From Ryuthela nishihirai (lineage: Eukaryota; Arthropoda; Arachnida; Araneae; Heptathelidae): a stretch of 64,000 nt of DNA. Position numbers and translations under genes: made by a program. Positions 45,201 to 60,200 of the stretch are shown in pieces. The notes under the pieces are model-generated. The model was not told the DNA's origin. It saw only the letters and a program-made list of their open reading frames with translations, and did not search any database. Within the stretch, counting starts at the first letter, position 1. Each line of letters begins with the position of its first letter. Location of the stretch: assembly GCA_038380435.1 (NCBI GenBank), contig JAWZYU010000017.1, positions 23,559,283-23,623,282 on the forward strand, given 5' to 3'.

Positions 45201-48200
45201 CAAAAATATAGGACTTTAAAGAACAGAACAAAAATTTGTTTCTGAAATTTTTATAAATTACCTATCCTAAAATATAGGATGAAAGGTAACTGTAGGTATG
45301 GTATAACAAAGAACAGTTTAGCATTATAAATATTTCTAAACTTTTTCTTGCATCTTCAAATAAAACCATTACCAATAACAAAGGTGGTCTCACAGGACCC
45401 AAGCATATTTCTAATGGGTTAAAGGTCAAACTTTTATAGAATAAGAAACAACATAGTGTATTTTTATAAGCTCAAAATACTCTCATCTTACTCGCCATTA
45501 TGCATTTCAGTGAAATTGTTGACTAGGGACTAAAGGAATATTTCTCTTAAAAACAGTTACAAAACTGTAGGAATTTTTTTAAAACTATTAACTGTAAATG
45601 TATAAAATATTAAAACTAATATCTTGAATGTATAATGCCATTTCATTAAATGAATTTGGTGAATAGTCACAGGTTGAAATTTTAAAGTGTAGATAATGGA
45701 ATGCATGACGTGGTTATTTTTAAGTTCATATGTAAGTCATACATTCAGTGGAAAAGTAACTAAGCATGAAGATACTTATTAAAATTAGAATGATAGAAAT
45801 TGCCTAAAAGTATTCTATAGACAGCAGCATAGTTTTTTTAATGCATCTAGACAGTACCATTTTACTTACTAATGAAAGTCACCTGACTTTGCACCTAATT
45901 GTGCATTTTAATTCTACTGATATTTTCATATATTCAGCAATTCTAATGCATTAACATTAAAACTGAAATTTTAATTTTTTTCAAATCAAACATGTAACTT
46001 GCATATATCTAATTTTTGGAATTGCATTAGGAATACATTTGCAAATTATGAATTTAATCAAGTTTAGCTTTCCTTCTTTATATTGCCACTAAAAGTAGAA
46101 TTAATATTTTGACGTGTACAAATACTTCTGATGCAAGACTTGGTAGATGCCTTCTTAATTTTCATATAAATCTATTGTTTTAAAAATGAGGATAATAGGT
46201 ATTAGATCTGAATGGGGTTTTCAAGTGAACAATCAGGCCCTAGTCATGAGTAAGAAACGATTTTCAAAATATAGAAAATATCTAATATTTGACAGGTACC
46301 ATGATTGACTTCATAAACTTATTGGAAATGGGAAAATTTTTATTACATTTATTTAACACCAATTTTAGCTCTTTGATAAAATTCCAGCTTCTCAGATGGT
46401 CTTTTCATTGACTGTATTTACTTTGTGTATTATCTGTACTTTTTTTCCTCCAAATATTGTCCACAAAACTTTGACTTTGAGAAATATTGATGTTAGGATG
46501 GGAGAAAATTGATCAGTAGAAAACATTCTGTTCATATTTACTAGAAATTAATATTTATGCAAAATCTGTGCAAACAGAAATAAAAAAAAAACTTTATTTT
46601 CCTAGTCATTGGTTGATCAAAATTAAAATTAAGTTGAAATCTTTAATTCTCTATGACACTGTTAGATGTTTTTAAGCACTTCAACAAATGTTCTATGCTA
46701 TCAAGTATCAAAAGTTATTAAGCAGAAATTTGCATACTGTACTGCAGAGGATGGGTAGTAAGAGGAACTTCTGGAATGCTTGTGAGTGACAAGTTTAATC
46801 TTCGATGTTCTAGCTAGCAAGTGATGTCTCAGTAGAGTTTGAGAAAGCAATGAGGAATGCTGATAATTTATTTGCTTAAGGTTTAATGATGGAAAAAACC
46901 AATAATACTTTTAGTAGCATAGAGTGCTTAAAAACTTGAGTTCCACAATGCACTCTTACTTTGGGAGCAAACCTGATGATGCTCCCAAAGTGAGCAGCTT
47001 TAAATATTGAATGAAAGGCAGTTGATTGTTTAGTGTGGGGTGCCATAAATTGCACTGTCAATGGCTCAGCTCCAAAGTTCGGAGTGCTGGCAGATGTGCG
47101 GATGGTCGTAATGCGATCTATTAGGGCCTAATGCTTTTAAGTAGTTTACAATGTAATATTGTAAATTCATATCAAATCGTAAAACACTTTTATTTACATT
47201 TTCTAGTGAGATCACCAGAAACTCCAAATGTTTGGTTGTCATTAGCTAATACTGTCATGCTTGAAGAAGATCAACTGCTTTTCATGAGTTTAGGCTTAGG
47301 GTGTTTTCATAATGAGATTTAAATGAATAATGATTTTGAAATGCTTAAATAAGGTAAAAAAAAAAAAACTTGCACTTATATATAGTTTTTTTTAAGTTTT
47401 GATTTTTAAATTATATAGGTTAGGACAGAAAATAATTTAAAACTCTTCTTTGGTATCCAAATTATTCAAAATTTCACTATATTTCTCTTCTTTAATATTT
47501 AAAGAATTCTATGTGAAATGTATATTATTCAAAACAAATATCTACCAGGAAATTCTGAAGCTGCAACAAAATGTGACAATACACTAGAAAGTGCCATGGC
47601 TGTATCTGCAGAATTATTGTCTTGTGAATCCTCCCATTCTTCTCCCTGTATTAAAAAAAATGCAAAACAGGCTAATTTAATGGATTAAGCTTTTAAACAC
47701 ATATACCAGTTAGATAGTAATAGTTGCAATGAGAAATATTAATATATAATTACTACAGAGTTACATTTTTGGAATGCATTTGTAGCCAAGTTAGTGTTTT
47801 CTAGCAGAAAATTGAGTAAAATTGAAGTAACTAATAAAGAAAAATAAGCCATATTGTATGGCAAACAAAAAACATTCAAATTCTGAAAAAAATTTCCAGG
47901 AAGAAGCAACATCAGCTTAATTTCAAAAGATTAGTATATTCTCTTTCAACACTTATGGCTAATAAACATGAAACAAAGAAAAAAAAAAAACTTATGCAAT
48001 AAATTATTCCTTATAGTGATTCTTTTTCTGCATAATTCAACATAACTAATACTAATTGCTATGTGTTTCACGCTTCATCAGTGAAGCATGGAACACATAA
48101 CAGATTAGGATGCATGGCTATGGATTCAAGGGAACTGGGTTCAAGCCAGGTCCCTTGAATTATATTTGTTAATAAATTATAATTAATTAAATATTATAAT

Positions 48201-51200
48201 AATATATTATAATTAATTAAGGCATGGATTTTTCTTGTGTTGTCTTTAGTTTAACCTTCCTCACAGACCTTTAAGTTGTATTATATTGGAAAGCTCTTGC
48301 AGACTTGTGCAGCAAGCCACTGCTTGAGGGTGTTTATTTTTAATACAGTTGAAATTCTAGAAATTTATTATAATAAAGTATTCTGCAACAATAGTATTTT
48401 TGGATGTTTTAAAGAAAACCCTTCTGAGTTAAATCAACCTATCATTCAAGAATACAGAGAGCTGCTGAGTACCTAACAAGAATACTTTGAAGACCTTTGG
48501 GCAATTGTTAGTGTCATTGAACAATGCTGCAACTGATAACCTACCTGTAGAGTCCCTTCTCCAAGTGTTTAAGTGACCAGAGAAAGAATTGCAATAAATC
48601 TGGGATTTTTGCTTTATTGTATATGAAGTGTTTTCTTCTGTATGAATGGCACCCAGATCCTTTTTCCCAGTATACTTTCAGACATCAGTCTACATCTTGT
48701 TCCAGGTAAAGTGCTTTGCATTATTGTGTTTAGCAGAATAAGAATTTGGTTGATGGACAACTCCAAGATAAACAGTGTAGGTTTTGAAGTGGTAGAGGCT
48801 GCAGAGATAAAAAATTTCCACTTATAAACATTTTCTTGAGAAATGTTTAGAGTGTAAAAAAACACATGGTTTCTTGTTTTGTAGTTTTAAAAAAGTTTTT
48901 GATTCTGTTGACCATTATTAATTTTGGTAGATCATAAGATCATATGGAATACTAGAAAAGTTAGTTAATATAATGAGATTCTCTCTTATAACACTGAGTT
49001 ATGTCTGAGTTGGAAAAGCTTATAGTGATTGGTTTGACATTATTAATGGAATTCAAAAAGGCTCCATTTTGTTACCTTCCTTTTCTGTATGCGAGGTACA
49101 TATGAACCTTACTTAAAAGAATTATTAAAATAATAACAAAATAATAATAAAATAAAAGAATACTTAAAAGAAAAATACTTAAAAGAATTATCTACCTATG
49201 ATATAGAGGTTTATAAAAGAAAAATATGATTAGCAATTTATTCCATGTTAAAAACTTACATCAGAAGACTCATCATCATCACCTTGGTTATCTAGGCTTT
49301 GTTCACATATAGTAGATAATTCATGAATAAGTATCTTGTATATCTTTACTAATAAAGGAATGCGAGTCCACTGTTCAGGATCTACAATGAGATACACATT
49401 AAAATAACTATCACATTTAAAGCAAACTGTTAATAAAATTTCTGAACTCTTAAGTGAATAATGAAAATATTAACTAGTAAATTAAAACCTTGTGAAACCT
49501 ATCTCTAAAAAATAAATTTGTTAAACCATCTCTAAAATCATTCACTTGACAGAGGTTCAAAAACAAGTTATATAATCCAATTAGTAACACAATAATAGTA
49601 AATAACCATATAAAGGATATCTGTAAAACTAATATACCTTAGCTGAAATTCAAGCACACAATCACAGCTTAACAGGCTAATCAATTAAATCACCAATAAA
49701 TAATCATTTATAGGGAATGCAATCCATAAAGTTTTTTTTTTAATAACTTTCATATGTATGTTGAGGCAAATCAAAAGCAGAGCTAAATAAAAAGCACACA
49801 TATTAACCCTTAAAATGAAAAGTTCTCATAACTGTAGCCAATATTGTTACCTTTTTCAGCAGAAAAACAACTTTATTGCAGTAACTAATAGATATGTATA
49901 AATCATGTAACATACCAAATGAAAGAACATTTCATTTTGAATAATAAAAATAATTGAAAATCAAATACAAATGAGTTTGCTTAAGCCTAATTTTTAGAAA
50001 CAGTAAACCCTCTTTGGACACTTAAAGGGTTAAGTATGCTGAAACTGGCTGGCTTTGATTAAAGACATTACTAAAACTCTCATAATACATTGCACTTTCA
50101 GTTACTCTAAAATGCAAGTTACTGTCAGTTTATGGTACACATGTATCAAATAACATAATAAAAATATTTTAGAATCTGAACACATATAATGTTGTAAAAA
50201 TATTACTTTGGTAATCATGAGCAGGAAAAACATTACAAAAGGTTAAAACTTATTGAGAGTTGTTTTTGTAGAAATATAATTTTTGCAAGAAACAAACTTG
50301 AAAATGCTTACGCTGGGTAGTTTTCGAGCGGGTCTTGATTCCTTCATTTTGGCTAAAGATCTGGTCTCCTTTAACATGGATTTCTTGTAATCTTTGGTCA
50401 TTGGTTTTAATACCATGTTCTAGTAGCTTGCATAATGCTAGAGTGCTAATAGACAGAAAGCAAAATTATTATTTCAAAACCAGTAAGAAAATATTAATCA
50501 AGCAATTTCTTAATTTACTAAAATAGGAAAAAATTACATAAGTAGCATCTAATATAAATGAGTATGGCAATCCCTTCAGCAGATAGGAAGGATGGTATTA
50601 ACACTAGAGCAGGGGTGGGGAAACCTTTTTCTCTGCAGGACACTAAAATGCTCCCAGTTTATTAAAACATCTTTTCATGGCTTCAATTCTGTCAATTTGC
50701 TTGATCTATTAATCCACAATAATTTGAGTGTTTACTTCTGGCGGGCCACAGAATTTGCTGTATTTTTAACAGATGTGAAATCCCCACAAGTTTGCATATA
50801 TTTGACCACTAGGTCCCAAATTTCACACATGATTTTTCCCCATGCCAACCCATGTTGCATTAAAAATTTGACTCCCTGCTGTAAGAGAACCAGATTTTGA
50901 ACCCTGGATTGCCCCCCCCCCCCAATTTTTATATTTTATTGCTTTCAATTTATCATATTTTTGTTGCCTCCCTCTATTACTTTCCATATGTTTGACAGCT
51001 GGCCCCAAATTTCTCTTACAGGTTTCCCCCATGGCCAGCTTGTGTTGCATTAAAAATTCTCTTCCTAAGACAGAACCAGAGTTTGAGTATAAAACAACTT
51101 TTATTTTTCTACTTCCAAGAATCCATTGAATTTCAATGGACATTTGCTAGATGAATTATTTTGTTTTAATAATATTCAAATGAATCAATTTTATTAAAAC

Positions 51201-54200
51201 AAACAAATTGCACTTTTGACCTTTTCCCCCAAAGTTGTTAACCATAATATGGCTATCCCACATAATATTAAATAGTAAATTCTATGGTAATTTCACTAAA
51301 AAAAAGACAAGACAATTTTTCTTAACCCTCTGATACCATCACACAGAGTCTGATACCATCACAGATCATACAGTCATACACTGACCGTCTGATACCATCA
51401 CAGATCATACAGTCATACACTGAAATTAGATGTAAATGAAATCAAATTTAAAAAATGCAAAATTTTAGGACAATGTTTTTTGGTTAAATTTAGAGAATTG
51501 TGATTAAAATATTGATGATAAGAATAATGCGGATTTATAATCTCATAGTAAAACCTCCTCAAGCAGCTGCTTGCCACAGAGGTCTGACAGGAGCCTATCA
51601 GTTTAATACGCCATAGTAGAAGGGATCTCTCTACAAATTGGTTGGTTGGTTGGTTTTGGGGTTTTTGGCACAAGAGCAATAAAGGCTATAATGCACCAAA
51701 GACAAATAAAGGGCTAAAAGACTAGCAACCCACAACCAAAGTTAAAATAAAACAAAAATGGCAATCAAAGACACAGAAAGAAAAGGGTAGAATAAAGATT
51801 GTAAAACAGTAGAAAGAATAAGAACCAACAAGTGTATAAGTCAACAATAACAATGGGTGTATAGGACCCATGTAAAATCAATAACAGGTATAAAATCGAG
51901 GAAAAAACATAAAAATTCATAAATAAGTAAAATAACCAGTAAAACGTAAAAATTCAAAAACAGCAGTTAAAAGCGAGTCATCAGATAAAAGATGTTTGAG
52001 TGTAAGAGGCTCGGATGTAAAATCGTGAAAGCTAAAATACAAACAGAGATCAAGGTTAAAAGCTGGACATTCATATCCACACAGCCAGTGAGTCAAGCTC
52101 TCACAACTAAACAAAAGGAAAACGAAAAGAGAAATGTGAGAATCCCAACCTAGGTCTCATAAAAGAAAAGAAGCAGTAAAATAAAAGTGAGAAGCAACTC
52201 GTTCGCACAAATGAAATAAAACTACAAAATTAATAAATCTGTGGAGCAACTTGTAAACTGTTGCCTGGACGTGGACAAAGTTACTCACTGTTCTGCACGG
52301 TTGACCCTAGCAGGGCCTGCCCATCAGCTGATTGATCCTGAGGGGCCACCTCAGGACCTCCCGTTTACCTGAAGCAGAGACCAAAGCAGTGTATAGCAGC
52401 GGCCCTCAAAATCACTGCCCAGCCCCGGGACACGTAATAATGTATGTGGCAATCCCGGTGTACTGCTATTCAAGACATCATACCACCTTGAGGGAGCTGC
52501 CACAAAACCACATCAACTAGCTAGAGAACATTCTGTAACCTGCCTTCTTTGAACATTCCTAACTGTGGGAGAAGACCTGTTTGAAGAGAGAGACCTACTT
52601 TTAGAGACAAGTCTGTCTGATGAGCTAATCATCGAGGTGCAGTGAGTGGACTTTTTGAATTTTGAAATCTTTTTGTGCCTAATAGGACCAAAATATAACT
52701 CACTGGATTTAGACCACATCATTATGACAATACAGATAAGATGTTATTTTTGAATTTAGATGCCTAAATATAATAAGATGACCTAACTTTTTGCATGGGG
52801 AAGCTATCATGATGGAGAGTCTTCAGGCTCTCCCATCGACAAGTCACACTTAATAGGGCTGCAGTCCCGTTCAGCATGACCCTCAACTTTGTCCTCTCCG
52901 CTGGGACACCAACCGGCAGCCTCCCCAGCAATACCTCGAGCCCAGACTTCGCTGCAGCCAAGTAAATGAACCTACATGACCGGGGACTCCAATCCCAGTC
53001 TGCAGGCTCTCACAAGGCCACTCCATCCCGACTCCATGACGTCCCAGATTTCGCTGGGGCCATTAAGGAGCCCACTCGACTGGGGATCCCATTCCAGTTG
53101 GCAGGCCCTCAGAAAAGCCTCTCCATCGGGACACCAAGACGACCTTGGACTTCGCAGGGGCCGGCCGATAAGCCCATCTAACTGGGGAGACACTCCCAGT
53201 CGGCAGACCTCCAGATGGCCCCTCCATCGAGGCCGCAAAGCACGCCAGAAACACCGACGAGCCGGCATCCAGTTTCACAGAGGCATCTTCAGATCCTCCA
53301 CCATGTCATATAAGTAACCTAATCTTGGCAGCCAAAAGAGTTACGAGGGACTCTTAGTTTGGCTTTTCCATTGATAAACCCGTCAACCGGGGATCCCACT
53401 CCCAGTCGCAAGCCTTCAACTTCGTCCTCTCCATTGTGAATGGGCGAAGCCCCCCAGTGAACAGTATTCCGACCCACAATATCACTGAGACTGCCTCGAT
53501 GAGCCCACTGGACCAGGTCCTCCCAAACTGGTCCGCAGACCCCCAAGGAAGGCCCCTTAACCGGGGCTGCAACCCGGAGCTTCTCAGGGGCCCCGCAAGT
53601 CTGGAGGCTCTTTTACCAGTCCGCAGGTTCTCTCATGCCCCTCCACCAGAGGCTACAAGACCTCATGAACCCCGGAGAACCAGCGATCCGAACCAAACTT
53701 CTCAGAGGCACAGACAGGCTCCCCAATGGCAAAACGGCAAAAGGAGACCCCACCAGTCACGAGCTGGGGAGAGAAGACAGGGACCCCCGAGCAACTGTCA
53801 GGATCCTCTTTTCCAGGGACACGGGTCTCCACGCACAGCAAACACGCAGGTGAGCTTTCAGGACCCTGTGAAGGTAACCGAGCCAGCGGAACCTTCACAG
53901 GGTGGTCCCCTCACCACGGACAGGATTCTCTCCACCGAAGTTCCTGTAAAGAGAACAAGTTGCATAATATAATAAAAGCAAGTTGCCAAAGTTGAAACTT
54001 TGAGCCATTAATTCTTAAAATGTCAAATGTCTAAAACTAAACTTTCTATGGTGGCTAAGTTAACTTTGGCATGCTCTTAATAGAGAAGAAAACAATTTCA
54101 CAGCCCTACACTGACATAAAAAAAAAGAAATAGGCCATGTTAGAATAAAAGCAAGTATTATTTCCAAGCACTAAAGTAATAAATATTCAAAGGAAATAAA

Positions 54201-57200
54201 AAGTAGGGTATTTTCTTTTACAATTAGGCAAGTGGAAAAACCCACCAATTCACTTCACAGATTCAAACATGAGCTCTCCTAGTTATGAGCCAGTTGCTCT
54301 TACCAGTTGAACTAAGATGGTGATTTATACTTGATAAATAAGGTTTAAGTAGAGTTCAAGTTGTTGGAATATAATGCAATGCACTATTTAAACTGATGGC
54401 AAAACCAAGTATTTTAAACTTCTGAGGATTATAAACATATCCATACATTTAATATTTAAGTTTAAAAAAAAAGGACTTCAAAGGGTTAAATAACCAATTG
54501 GTACAGCTGGAATAGAGTATTCAATACCAGCTGAACTGGATTTTTTTAATGGTTTATTACATTTTTCTAATAAAGAGCAAAACTATATGTTTTAACTTCA
54601 GTAATATTTAAAATGACTTTGCATGAGTACTATAAACAAATTAATTTAATTAAAAATATAATTTAATTAAATTATTTCAAAGGTATAAATTAATTTTACC
54701 ATTTTTTTTCTAAATAATTTTATTATTACAATATAAAAGACCTGATGTATTTATTACATTGCACCCTTGTGTTGGAACATAATGCATTTCTTACATAAAA
54801 TAGATAAGTTATAGTCACCAAGTGATGGGACTTTATCCACTCGGAAAAGAAGTGACGATATCACAAAAGAAGAACAATATAGAACAAAGAAGAACAAAGA
54901 AGTGACGATATAGCTCAAATTTAGACATTGTTGCATTATTTAGGAAAGAAGTAGTCTTGTAGTAATAATTTTCAACAGGAAGTCGTGATTATATAAAAAT
55001 TGCAAACTTTGTATCTATATAAATTAAGAGACTTAGTGGAGTACAAAAAGTTTAGCTATTCATTGATGATATAAAATATTAATTAAAACCTACCAAGAAA
55101 GCTAATTTGTTTCTTTAAAAAAACTGCAATTCAGTACTATGACAGCATTTAACACTGTACATAAGAGTGAAAAAACTGATGACAAAACCAGTTGGGACAG
55201 GCAAAAGGTTAATGTTATATTACACTGAATCAAAATTAAATAATACACTGGTGCTCAAATGTTTAGCAACAACATAAAAACATGAATTACAAATTCTTTG
55301 TTGGATTTCTATGAAACATACAGGTGAAGTCCATGATCACATATCTCATTAAAACCTGAAAAACAAATGAATTACCGTGAATATTTAATGAGATATTCAA
55401 ATTAGAAAATCATTACCTCAAAATGACATGTAAAAGTTCAATAATAACTTACCCGTAATATGGTGTGTGATCATCTCGGACAGTGATATAGGCTGTACAA
55501 TGACTAGTCGTGCTGCAAATCAATGCCAATGAGGGTTTGAGAAGTAATTGTCATTCATGTATGAGTGCAGCTCAGATCTCCTGGGAGGTGGATGCATAAT
55601 CCTAGAGCATCCCAAACATGTTCTATTGGATTTAGGTCAGGTGATTGGGAAGGCCAGTCTAGGGCTTATGGTTTCATTCTCAATGTATTGGTCCACCAAG
55701 GAAGATCTGTGAGGGCAAGCATTATCGTCCATTAACACAGAATCAGGAGCCACTGCTGCATGACATTAATGCACATTAAGTTTGAGAATCTCATTGCAGT
55801 TGTTCAGTCCCTCCTGGGAAGACATGAAGGATTGTGCAGCAATTGAGAGTGATGCCTGACTACACCAGCTTCAAAATTGTCTCTTTCCAGGATGTTAATG
55901 GGATGATATCTGCTTCCAGGCTGTCCCCAGATTATAAATTCATTGAGAATCAATCTGCAGACTAAATTGGGATTCATAAGTGAACAGAACATTGCCCATT
56001 CATGTTGAGTCCAGTTGTGATGTTGTTGAGACCAATTCAATCAATCCCTGTGCTTGCATACAAAAAAGTAGTGCAAGTATTAAAATCATCTACATCAGTA
56101 GTTCCCAACTGTGGTTTGCAAAAAATATGAAATGAAAAAATTAAAAGTGAAAAATAAGACAACAGATGTTTTACTGTAACTGTGTTCTGAATTTTAGAAC
56201 TCCCCCCTAAATATGCAATAAAACACTTGATATCCTTTATGACTACTACCTATGTGAATTCACATTTAAAATTAAAATTCAAAAATAAATACAGACTGAA
56301 TAAGATTAAAAATAACATTATTTAATTCTAACATTGATTCATGTTGTGGATGAACATATCATCCACCTCACTAAAAATATTTGTAAATGAATTAAAAACA
56401 TTTTATACTTATAATTTTAATTCAAAAATAAAATAGGACAGGTGGCTATACAATCCAAGTTAATTTGGGAACCCCTGATCAATAGATTTCATACATTTAA
56501 TTATCTGCACAAAAATAAAAATTGGAATGCATTAAAATTATTTTTACCTGACTTTATTCTCATATGCTCCAAAGAAAAGATGCTGACACTGACACCATTC
56601 CACAAAAACAAATTCTAATGCTGATTTTCCTGTAGGCCCTGGAACACCAGCCAAGAACTCTAACAAAGCTTCCATGCGTGTATGAACAAGGTGGGCAAAA
56701 ACCATTACTAAGCTCTATGAAATAGAAGAACTTTTTTATTCCATTTTGCATTTAAGATAGTATGAAAAGCACAAAAATGAAACTAAAAATTTTATGCAAA
56801 TATCTTTCACACCTACCAGAATAACTTACATAATAGTCATATTCTGTATGAAGGTAGAAAAGTTAGTCTTTCCAAACATAACAGTCATATCCAGTTTCAC
56901 AGCAACTGTATCTGAAATTTGGGATGAGTAATATGATATTTTACTACCTAATTTAGTATACAATTGACTTGGAGGTGTGTGGGTTGTTTGGGTTGTTTTA
57001 CCTCTGAGCGGCACTTTTTTGCACACAATGGGCTAAAGGCCAGGTCATGAGGACCCCAAAGCTCAGAGTAGGTTGGGGGAAGGGACCCACTGACAGCTAT
57101 TGGGAAACAGATGGTAACCCTCCCAAGTCCAATTGAGTTGGAGGTGTGTGGGTTGTTTGGGTTGTTTTACCTCTGAGCGGCACTTTTTTGCACACAATGG

Positions 57201-60200
57201 GCTAAAGGCCAGGTCACGAGGACCCCAAAGCTCAGAGTAGGTTGGGGGAAGGGACCCACTGACAGCTATTGGGAAACAGATGGTAACCTCCCATCAAGGA
57301 CATACAACATGTTCTTTAACATGCACAGAGTATGGTTCTACTGAATACAAGGCAGGACTTTATATCCCATCTGATGGACAGCGGCCTTTCAGGAGGTGGG
57401 GGGGGAGTTGTGGAGATAAATCTCAATGCTGGCCCAGCCGAGACTTGAAACTGGGAACTTGAAGGTTATGAGTTGGTGCGCTACGGCTGAGGGTCTCCCT
57501 CTCTCCTGGAGGTGTAACTTTGAAGAGGCCAGTGAACAAATATATTTAATCCTTTCTGCAAACACCCAGAACTCACTTTTGAGCTTTATCTTTTGTAAGC
57601 TACAGATAAGGTGTCTTCCTGGTGAAAACAGTCAAGCAGGTACACTGAAGTGTGTAAAAGGAAATTATTGTCTTATAATTTTGATTTTGCACATTTAAGC
57701 ACAAGAAAGATGAACAATATTTTTATCTGATTTTACACATACTAAAATTTTTTTATGTAAACGTAATTTAGGATCTCACTAGAAAATGCAGTCCAGGATC
57801 AACAACTTGGATTTTATTTTTCTTTAGGTATGCATTTTTTAGCATATTTGTTTATAGCACTCATGCAAAGTCATAGTTGAGCCCTTCCAACAAAACCAGG
57901 CACTGATTATGCAAAGTGCTCTTCAATGAATGCAATATTAAACACTTTCATTAGACTTCTCTCTCCTTAATGCATCATGGATACACTGCTCCACCAGCCA
58001 TGTATCATTTATGTTGTGAATCAGAAATTTTTGCATAATATTTTTTAACAATTTGATGGGGGGGGGGGGGTGAATATTTTTAATACCACATTAGCTGGGG
58101 CCATTTTAAAGGGGGGCTACTTGTACATGCAAATTTCACAAGCTACCAAAGGCTAGGAGATTCAAATAGCACTCCATTAATACATCAAATAAATGCCAAT
58201 TTTAACAATTTCTGTCTGACAATGTCTGTTTGTCTCTTTCTAGATTTATCCATCTTTCTCACATTTCTATTTGCTGATATCCTGTGAGTTCACCTGAGGC
58301 AAAAATTATCTACAGGGGTTTATCAAAATAACAGAAATGCATACTGTTTATGGAGAACATTTTATTAATAAACTGTAGGCCCACCTTGGGCCTACAGAAC
58401 AGATGCAATTCAACGTGGAATAGACTTATACAAGTCATGCACGTATGGTAATGGAATGTGGGACCATTCTTTCTGTAAAATATGGCCAAACTGTGCCAAT
58501 GATGCTGGAAGTGGAAAGTGTGATCTGACCTTGTGCTCCAAATATTTCCACAAATGTTCAATAATATTGAGATTTGGAGATTGAGGTGGCCATGATAGCT
58601 GCTATATCTCATTCTCTGCAAACCACAACTTGACACATTTTACACAATGCACGGGTGCATTATCCACTTGAAGTACTTCTCCCCTTTTGTATACCTCACA
58701 TCGCAGGTGAGATTGTCCCTGTGATATGCATACAGCACAATGCGTGTACTCCAGTTGGTGTTTCCATTTTTTTTTTTTATAAACCCCTGTATATCAGTGG
58801 GTCTCAATGTTTTCTAAGCCATAGACCACTTGCTGTAAATTATGTACAGTAGTCTATGAACATCACCCATGGTCAACAGAACATGGGTTGAGAAATACTG
58901 ATTAATATCACTGCTAATATATTAACTCTTTAAAATTCAAGATAAATTTTCATGGTTCTTATTAATCAGTTAACACTGGTAATTATTACTATCATTAAGT
59001 TTGTCTGTAAATTGTAACTAGGCATAAACTGGGAGGAAAGCTGAGCACCAATTCTGTGATGATAACAGAACCAGCAAGGCCTGGCACCTAATGTCTGACC
59101 CAACATTCTTGTGATACAGGTCATTAACACTTTTCAAAATAGATATTCTCTTCTGGAAGCAAAAGGAAGGAGAAGGTTGCCAGCTTTATTGCTCTGGATT
59201 ACTATGGCTACTTTTTTCCCTGCCCCATTGAGGAATGGTGAATGTTACAGGGTCTCGGTACTGACCACTTATACCAACTAGAATGTGTAATGGGTTTGAG
59301 TATGATTATAGATCCTGAATTTACTGCACTGGTGGGCTTCTGTTGAGGGAAAATCTATTGCTGTGTTTTTGGTTTGTCTATGGGTTGATAGACTTTGAAC
59401 AACAGCACAGGATAAATTGCTTGTGCCGACGTTCACTTGGATATTTGCCTGTGTTTGTTGAGTATTTGAATGTTGCTGTTGCAATGGAGTATATAACAAC
59501 TGACTGATAATCCTGATCAGAGGCCACTGCAGTACCTGAACCTTTGCTTCTATTGGCATTGCCAAACCTACACTGGAGGAAATTCCCACTAGCAGCAATT
59601 CCACCAGCATTTAAGCCTTTAGCAGTGGGGGAAACAGATCTTTGCTCCATGCCTGCAATTAGGGAGCTGTTTGATATTGTTGCCACTCTCAATAAACATG
59701 GTTTACTTAAAAATCCCACTAATCATTTTCTTTCCACAGGTATGTAGAAAGTGAGAAAAATCAGAGATTATTCTCTTGATCTTCTCACACAGGAAGTCCA
59801 CTGTTATAATCTATATATTCTGGGCTTACAAGAGACAAAATAGACAGGTAAGGTCAGATACTTAGAAAATAAAATTTCTCTTTTCTGGAAGGTAAAAACA
59901 GACAGCATCTGCAAGAGACTGGTCTTCTTCTCAGCAGACATGTCAGTGATACTTTTCTAAGATATGACTGTATTAATGAAAGGTTTCTTGCAGTTTAATT
60001 TAAAATTAGGATTAAAAACAATGTACACAGTCGAATTAGAATAATATGACCACCTACCATACATATACTATGGTAGGTGGTCATATTATTCTGATACGAC
60101 TGTGTATGTTGCTTGCTCTCACCGATGACCTGGATGAGAATGAGAAAGATAGGTTTTAGAGACAAATTCAGGATATTTTGAAATTGTCAAGATATATTGC

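Noticed and set aside
51323..51340. TTAACCCTCTGA as another end of the intact piggyBac family
   Set aside because: It matches only the first eight bases of the terminal repeat and then runs into a local tandem repeat; no opposite end was found.
53436..53972. 178-codon frame on the + strand in the GC-rich block
   Set aside because: Low-complexity Pro/Arg/Ser composition, overlapping open frames in all phases as expected from high GC, and no recognised domain.
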